From the NCBI GenBank assembly GCA_964593905.1, contig CAZQLE010000215.1:1-6084 (forward strand): a stretch of DNA of 6,084 bases, written 5' to 3'. The notes beneath the pieces are model-generated. The model had not been told where the DNA came from. It worked only from the letters and a program-made list of their open reading frames with translations, and did not search any database. Origin of the DNA: CAZQLE01 sp964593905. GTDB lineage: Bacteria > Chloroflexota > Anaerolineae > Anaerolineales > Anaerolineaceae. The position numbers were made by a program, and so were the translations under genes. Positions 5,028-6,084 of the stretch are shown one piece after another. Numbering within the stretch: position 1 is the stretch's first letter; each line of letters opens with the position of its first letter.

Positions 5028-6084
5028 ATGAATTTTAAACGATCGTCGGGCGTCTTAATGCACCCAACCAGCTTTCCTGGCCCGGATGGATTGGGGGACC
5101 TGGGACCAGAAGCCTATCGGTGGATCAACTTTTTATCTGACAGCGGCTGTGGGTTATGGCAAGTCCTTCCGCTGGGGCCGACCGGGTACGGTGACTCGCC
5201 TTATCAATGCTTTTCGGCATTTGCAGGAAACCCCTATCTAATCAGCCCCACCCTGCTGCTCGAAGACGGGCTTTTAACCCAGGCCGATCTGGGAGACCGG
5301 CCCAACTTCCCCGATCACATGGTGGATTTCGGACGCGCCATTCAATGGAAGCTGACCCTGCTGGAACGCGCCTATCTTAATTTTAAGAAATCTTCCGCAG
5401 CATCCATCATAGATTCATTTGAACGTTTCACCACAGAAGAAGCCTACTGGTTGGATGATTTTGCGCTGTTCATGGCCATCAAAAAATTCCAGGGGGGGGT
5501 AAGTTGGTCCAGTTGGCCGCAAGCGCTGCGCAAACGAGAGGCATCGGCCATTGCCAGATTCATACAGGAACACCCCGAAGAAATTGAACGGGTTCGCCTG
5601 CAACAGTATCTTTTCTTCCGCCAGTGGCGCATGTTGAAAGATTACGCACATAAAAAGAACATCCGCATTATCGGAGATATTCCGATTTTTGTCGCATATG
5701 ACAGCGCAGACGTGTGGGCCAACCCCGATTTATTTTATCTGGATCAGCGTGATCTGCCCTCCGTGGTTGCCGGGGTCCCGCCCGACTACTTTTCTCCCAC
5801 CGGTCAACTGTGGGGCAATCCGCTCTATCGCTGGCCGCTGCACCATCAACAAGATTATCAATGGTGGATCAAACGCATTCAGGCCACTTTGCAGACCGTT
5901 GACTTTATCCGCCTGGATCATTTCCGTGGTTTTTGCGGTTACTGGGAGGTTCCGTTTGGCCAGCCAACCGCCGAAAAAGGCCGCTGGGTTGAAGGCCCCG
6001 GACCCAAATTTATTGATGCGGTTCAACGCTCGTTGGGCGACCTGCCATTGATCGCCGAAGACCTGGGCGAAATCACCCCGGATG
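5028..6084 (+). CDS. malQ: 4-alpha-glucanotransferase (amylomaltase, GH77), 3' end beyond window
   Basis: The frame is open for 352 complete codons and runs off the right edge without a stop. The product moves alpha-1,4-glucan segments between acceptors (disproportionation) in the cytosol, in maltodextrin and glycogen metabolism. The N-terminus starts directly with the GH77 barrel: SGVLMHPTSFPGPDGLGDLG (7-26), LWQVLPLGPTGYGDSPYQ (43-60) and SAFAGNPYLISP (62-73). Next are GDIPIFVAYDSADVWANPDLF (216-236), then GNPLYRW (263-269). FIRLDHFRGF (293-302) carries the nucleophile D297, and IAEDLGEITP (342-351) carries the acid/base E344. The third conserved aspartate lies outside the window. The lack of a long N-terminal extension suggests the short, about 500-aa Thermus-type form, so roughly 70% is visible. 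A run of eight G at 5492-5499 is read in frame (KKFQGGVSWSSWP), so no frameshift is evident. An alternative start is 5025. Confidence 0.95.
   Translation, partial: MNFKRSSGVLMHPTSFPGPDGLGDLGPEAYRWINFLSDSGCGLWQVLPLGPTGYGDSPYQCFSAFAGNPYLISPTLLLEDGLLTQADLGDRPNFPDHMVDFGRAIQWKLTLLERAYLNFKKSSAASIIDSFERFTTEEAYWLDDFALFMAIKKFQGGVSWSSWPQALRKREASAIARFIQEHPEEIERVRLQQYLFFRQWRMLKDYAHKKNIRIIGDIPIFVAYDSADVWANPDLFYLDQRDLPSVVAGVPPDYFSPTGQLWGNPLYRWPLHHQQDYQWWIKRIQATLQTVDFIRLDHFRGFCGYWEVPFGQPTAEKGRWVEGPGPKFIDAVQRSLGDLPLIAEDLGEITPD

Noticed and set aside
5492..5499. Possible frameshift in malQ at the G8 run
   Set aside because: Translation on both sides stays in the same frame and keeps the family pattern (FALFMAIKKFQGG then WSSWPQALRKR), so the gene is intact as given.
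5689..6051. Plus-strand 120-codon open frame in another frame inside malQ
   Set aside because: The malQ frame over the same bases carries the GH77 catalytic segments (RLDHFRGF and IAEDLGE), so this alternative frame is a shadow.

Overview
The window looks like an ordinary chromosomal segment from a bacterium of moderate GC content. The style of the proteins suggests Chloroflexota, most likely Anaerolineae: a plant-like KVGGLGDVAG motif in GlgA, a short amylomaltase-type MalQ, and a CinA with an eroded C-terminal domain. This placement is inferred from recognition alone and was not tested by a search; confidence is moderate.

Layout: a tRNA-Val(UAC) gene on the minus strand is cut by the left edge (1-54). 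Its promoter lies in a 205-bp intergenic region (55-259) that also holds a divergent plus-strand promoter and a terminator-like hairpin. Four plus-strand genes follow: cinA (260-1408), an MTA/SAH-deaminase-type amidohydrolase fused to a C-terminal CYTH domain (1430-3409), glycogen synthase glgA (3422-4927), and the first two thirds or so of 4-alpha-glucanotransferase malQ (5028 to the right edge). The malQ frame has no stop before the edge and stays open for all 352 codons. No mobile element, CRISPR array or minus-strand protein gene is supported.

The first three genes are separated by only 21 and 12 bp and are probably co-transcribed. malQ follows after about 100 bp that contain a weak hairpin plus T-tract and a strong ribosome binding site. 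glgA and malQ form a glycogen/alpha-glucan module: GlgA extends alpha-1,4-glucan from a nucleotide sugar and MalQ rearranges or recycles alpha-1,4-glucans. cinA and the amidohydrolase belong to nucleotide clean-up: ADP-ribose/pyridine nucleotide metabolism and methylthioadenosine/S-adenosylhomocysteine salvage.

The most unusual item is the amidohydrolase-CYTH fusion. It joins a complete-looking metal-dependent nucleoside deaminase to a nearly complete triphosphate-tunnel (CYTH) domain whose signature reads ExQxK instead of ExExK. Secondary points are the eroded NMN-deamidase half of CinA, a possible small RNA or attenuator in the cinA leader, and a 20-bp perfect palindrome inside glgA.
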